Assembly: GCA_963920665.1 (NCBI GenBank)
Contig: OY987267.1
Location: 16,244,001 to 16,308,000, forward strand
DNA length: 64,000 nt
Source of the DNA: Straminergon stramineum
Taxonomy: Eukaryota > Streptophyta > Bryopsida > Hypnales > Calliergonaceae
Direction of reading: 5' to 3'
The translations under genes were made by a program, and so were the position numbers. Below, piece after piece: positions 61,131 to 64,000 of the stretch; the first letter of the stretch is position 1; every line of letters begins with the position of its first letter. The notes under the pieces were generated by a model. That model saw nothing but the letters and a program-made list of their open reading frames with translations, ran no database searches and had not been told where the DNA came from.

Positions 61131-64000
61131 TGTATGTACCACTTTGATGCAAAGTAATTGCTAAGGAACAAGACATAATGTAAAATTCATGTTGTAGTAG
61201 GCTTCTATAGTATTAGAGCTTTCCAATGATACCCTATTTGACAACATTTGTTAAAAAAAAATTCTATAAATAGGCTTGTTTCTCTTTGCCCTAAATGTTT
61301 ATGAAAGAAAATTGCAAAATCACCTAGAGGAAAATTTTACCTATATAGTGTGAGTCTTTGTAATATGAAAAATGTGAACAATGATATTTCCTAAATACAT
61401 GTGTAATCAAATCTTAAAAAATCATCAAATATATTTTTCAATTAATTATTATGTAAAGCCATGAAAAATAAATAAAAGAATTCACCAAAAATGGAGTTCC
61501 TATTTTTTGACATTGAAATTTCATATGTTGGTTAAGGTTCTATAAAGCAATAGATTTAATAGGATAGTTTTGATAGAGTAATAAATGGATAAAATTGGAT
61601 ACATAGGATTCAAGAATGGGTTGTCATATCTTAGTCCCACTACATTGAAAAATTGAAGGCTTTCTTTTTCTCTTAGAAGAAACATAGAAAATTATATTTG
61701 TTAACAACATGATGGTCAAATTTGAAAATTTGATTTTATATTTAGAAAACAATAACCCTCAAAATCAGATTCCAAAACTGTATGGAAGTGTAACGCATAG
61801 TTATTACCAGCTCAAAAAGTATTTTTGTAAAATATCTCAAGGTTAGCATTAAATACCAATCTTTAATCTCATAATGAGAAGAGGAAAGTAAAAACTTTTG
61901 AAACTAAGTAACAACTTGCTCATTTGTCAGATAATTCATAAACCTAAACCAATGAAGTCCATTTAACTCATAAACCCAAACCAATGAAGTCCACTTACCT
62001 TTTGAGATATTGATGGACTTTCATCACTTGAATCCCTACTTTTTGAAGAGCAATTTCAGTGCATGTTTGAGGAGAAGAATATTTCACTTCAAATATTCAT
62101 TTAAAATTGGAAAAAATAAAATAAATAGTTTTTCTCTTGTGAGTTTTTCCCCAAAAGCCACTAACCAATGATGACTATTCATAACAAGAAGTGGGCAAAT
62201 TTCTTAAACTACTATATCTTTAAAATTTACCATAGTTTATTCAAATTCTATATTTGGATAATTTGAGTGATTATTATATCTATAAAAATTTAATAATGCA
62301 TTGATACTCACTATATAAGTTAATTCAATTAGTATGTTCCTTGTACTAACTGAATTTAATTATGTGTTGATTTTAGTGATTAAAACATTCAAGGAGGTGA
62401 AAAACTGTATAAAACAATAGACAAGAATGTAGATAATAAAATCATCTCCATGTATGAAATGGTTCAGAACTTTGGAAAGCTCGAAGCCTTTCCAACTTGT
62501 TCCACATTTTTACGTGCACACCAAGTCAAAATCTACCTCTACACAACATGATGAAGAAATCAAATACTTAGGCCCAATATGACGGAAATCCCTACCAAGA
62601 AATGTCCCATTCATTTTGCAAGAGGATTTTTTCCCGTTATCCCCACTAGGCATGTGAAATCCATGTAATTGGTGATTATGGTTTTTTCATTCATCAATCA
62701 CATATTTCATCTATTTTTAGACCAATCTCCTTGTTAGGAATTCTGAAAATAATTGGGCATTCCTCATCGAGCTTTGCCCTCCTCATCAACCTATTTATTT
62801 TCAGAATTCCCTTTGCCTCTCTTTGTGATTGCCCTAAACATAACCCTCGTGAATTTTCCATAATCAAAAAGTGCAACTCCAAGGTCAAACAACCCAAAAC
62901 AAATCCCATTCAATGTCTCAATTATCAGAAGATTTGCAATGGTAGTAATGGACATTCCTTATAATAGAAGTTGGTTCAAGGTGATTCACTTCCTTGCTAG
63001 AAATTTTGCAATGATCAATGGAAATTTGCTCGAAAATCATATCCATGTAAAATTAGAATTGCATATCTTAAACATGACCTACACTTGATCTAGGGGTTCA
63101 ATTCCAATTATGTAGTAGTTTAAGAAATTTGCCCAATAGTAGATCATTACCTTTTAAGATATAGTAGTTTAATTATGATCCATAAGAACAAATATAACAA
63201 CTTGCTCATTTGTCAGATAACTCATAAACCTATAAAAAAATCTTCCAAATCATACTTACTACTCACAAAATTTTCAAAACATTCTCTAGTTGTCCACTCG
63301 GTTCAAAAAAAACCCCAACATTCTCTAGCTTCATCAAGCTTCAACTGTATTTGGGAAAATAAGCAAAAAGCTTCAAAAACTATCAATCTCTATTCCTTTT
63401 TTGATTTTCTCTATCTTTTAGCACTTTCATTTCAAGGCTTCCAATATTGGATGGCTCACACAACCTTGATGACAAACCTTTAGTTGCAAATTGTTCTTGG
63501 TACATCCGAAACATGCCAATTACAATGTTGATTATGAATCTTGAGTGTCCTATCAATCAATCAATTGCTAAAATTATACACAAATTACCCAAATGGAGAA
63601 AAAAAAATTACACATGTGACTTTGAAATTTGATTATTTTCATCCTAGCTTTATTCCACCAATTTTTTTTGTAGATTCATTCCACCATTTTTGTCTTGACT
63701 TCATTCCATCTTTTCTATCATGGCTTCATTTCACCATTTTCATCATGGCTTCATTCCATCAATACAAAAAACCCAAAGGTCACCCCCCAAAACAACTAAA
63801 CTAGTTCTAACCTAAAGGTCATTACTAGAATAAATTAGGGCTCTATTTGATTTGTGCCAGTGATGTCTAACTAAAGGTTTTAATTTACAATTGAAAATAT
63901 TCAACATTTTTGTCAAAAAATTAAAAATATTCAACCTATAATTATTTTTAGAAAGAAATACCCTTTTGTCACTATCCATTAAAGTCTGGAGGCCATTTTG
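61131..64000. other. AT-rich spacer without a supported gene
   Basis: There are short low-complexity frames only. Repeated segments include ACTTGCTCATTTGTCAGATA (61914 and 63200) and GGGCAAATTTCTTAAACTAC (near 62194, and inverted near 63112). The latter might mark the ends of a decayed 0.95-kb inverted-repeat element. A 25-bp tandem repeat is listed separately. Confidence 0.5.
63648..63765. repeat. 25-bp tandem repeat
   Basis: Nearly five units start at about 63648, 63674, 63699, 63724 and 63749. The consensus is CTTCATTCCACCATTTTTST plus CATGG. The 25-bp spacing is exact for the last four. Confidence 0.8.

Overview
This is a nuclear window from a green-lineage eukaryote, almost certainly a streptophyte and probably a non-seed plant. 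The evidence is five intron-rich genes with plant-type products: a mitochondrial-type serine hydroxymethyltransferase, plant-type 40S S11, an XRN exoribonuclease with the plant-style zinc knuckle, a MAP4K-alpha-like GCK-III kinase and a double-MYND protein. Introns are mostly short (about 80-900 bp). Genes are clearly GC-richer than the very AT-rich, repeat-filled spacers. The species is not identifiable from sequence alone.

Layout. 1-5999: AT-rich spacer with a perfect-looking foldback MITE at the left edge and a degenerate TTAA-type element. 6000-11217: double-MYND zinc-finger gene (+, 5 coding exons, probable long 5'UTR intron). 11218-17460: 3' region, a 362-bp foldback MITE, AT-rich spacer. 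17461-18709: RPS11/uS17 (+, 6 exons). 18710-24337: spacer with repeats and a TTAA-flanked element. 24338-29784: SHMT (+, 15 exons, one GC-AG intron), flanked on both sides by inverted copies of one dispersed repeat. 29785-33820: spacer with a 62-bp tandem array split by a TTAA-flanked composite insertion. 33821-41093: XRN 5'-3' exoribonuclease (-, 22 exons). 41094-44050: its upstream region with telo-box motifs. 44051-51122: spacer with a CACTA-like MITE and a second TTAA-type MITE. 51844-59968: GCK-III kinase (+, 20 exons). 59969-64000: spacer with a decayed Tc1/mariner transposase and a 25-bp tandem repeat.

All five genes were assembled by joining exons at GT-AG (once GC-AG) junctions that keep one open frame from ATG to stop. 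Predicted lengths are 672, 160, 525, 964 and 707 residues. They are unrelated housekeeping or signalling genes with no sign of an operon or pathway cluster. The most interesting material is the mobile-element layer. A family of non-autonomous elements has ends reading CCCCTAAWKG and TTAA target duplications, which is piggyBac-like, and one insertion has its empty-site control preserved in the surrounding tandem array. There is also a Tc1-type DD34E-like transposase relic, two further MITE types, and a repeat shared by sequences in or beside three genes. The MYND protein, with a duplicated C-x2-H-x4-C-x2-C motif ahead of two MYND fingers and a conserved-looking but unrecognised C-terminal domain, is the least explained gene.
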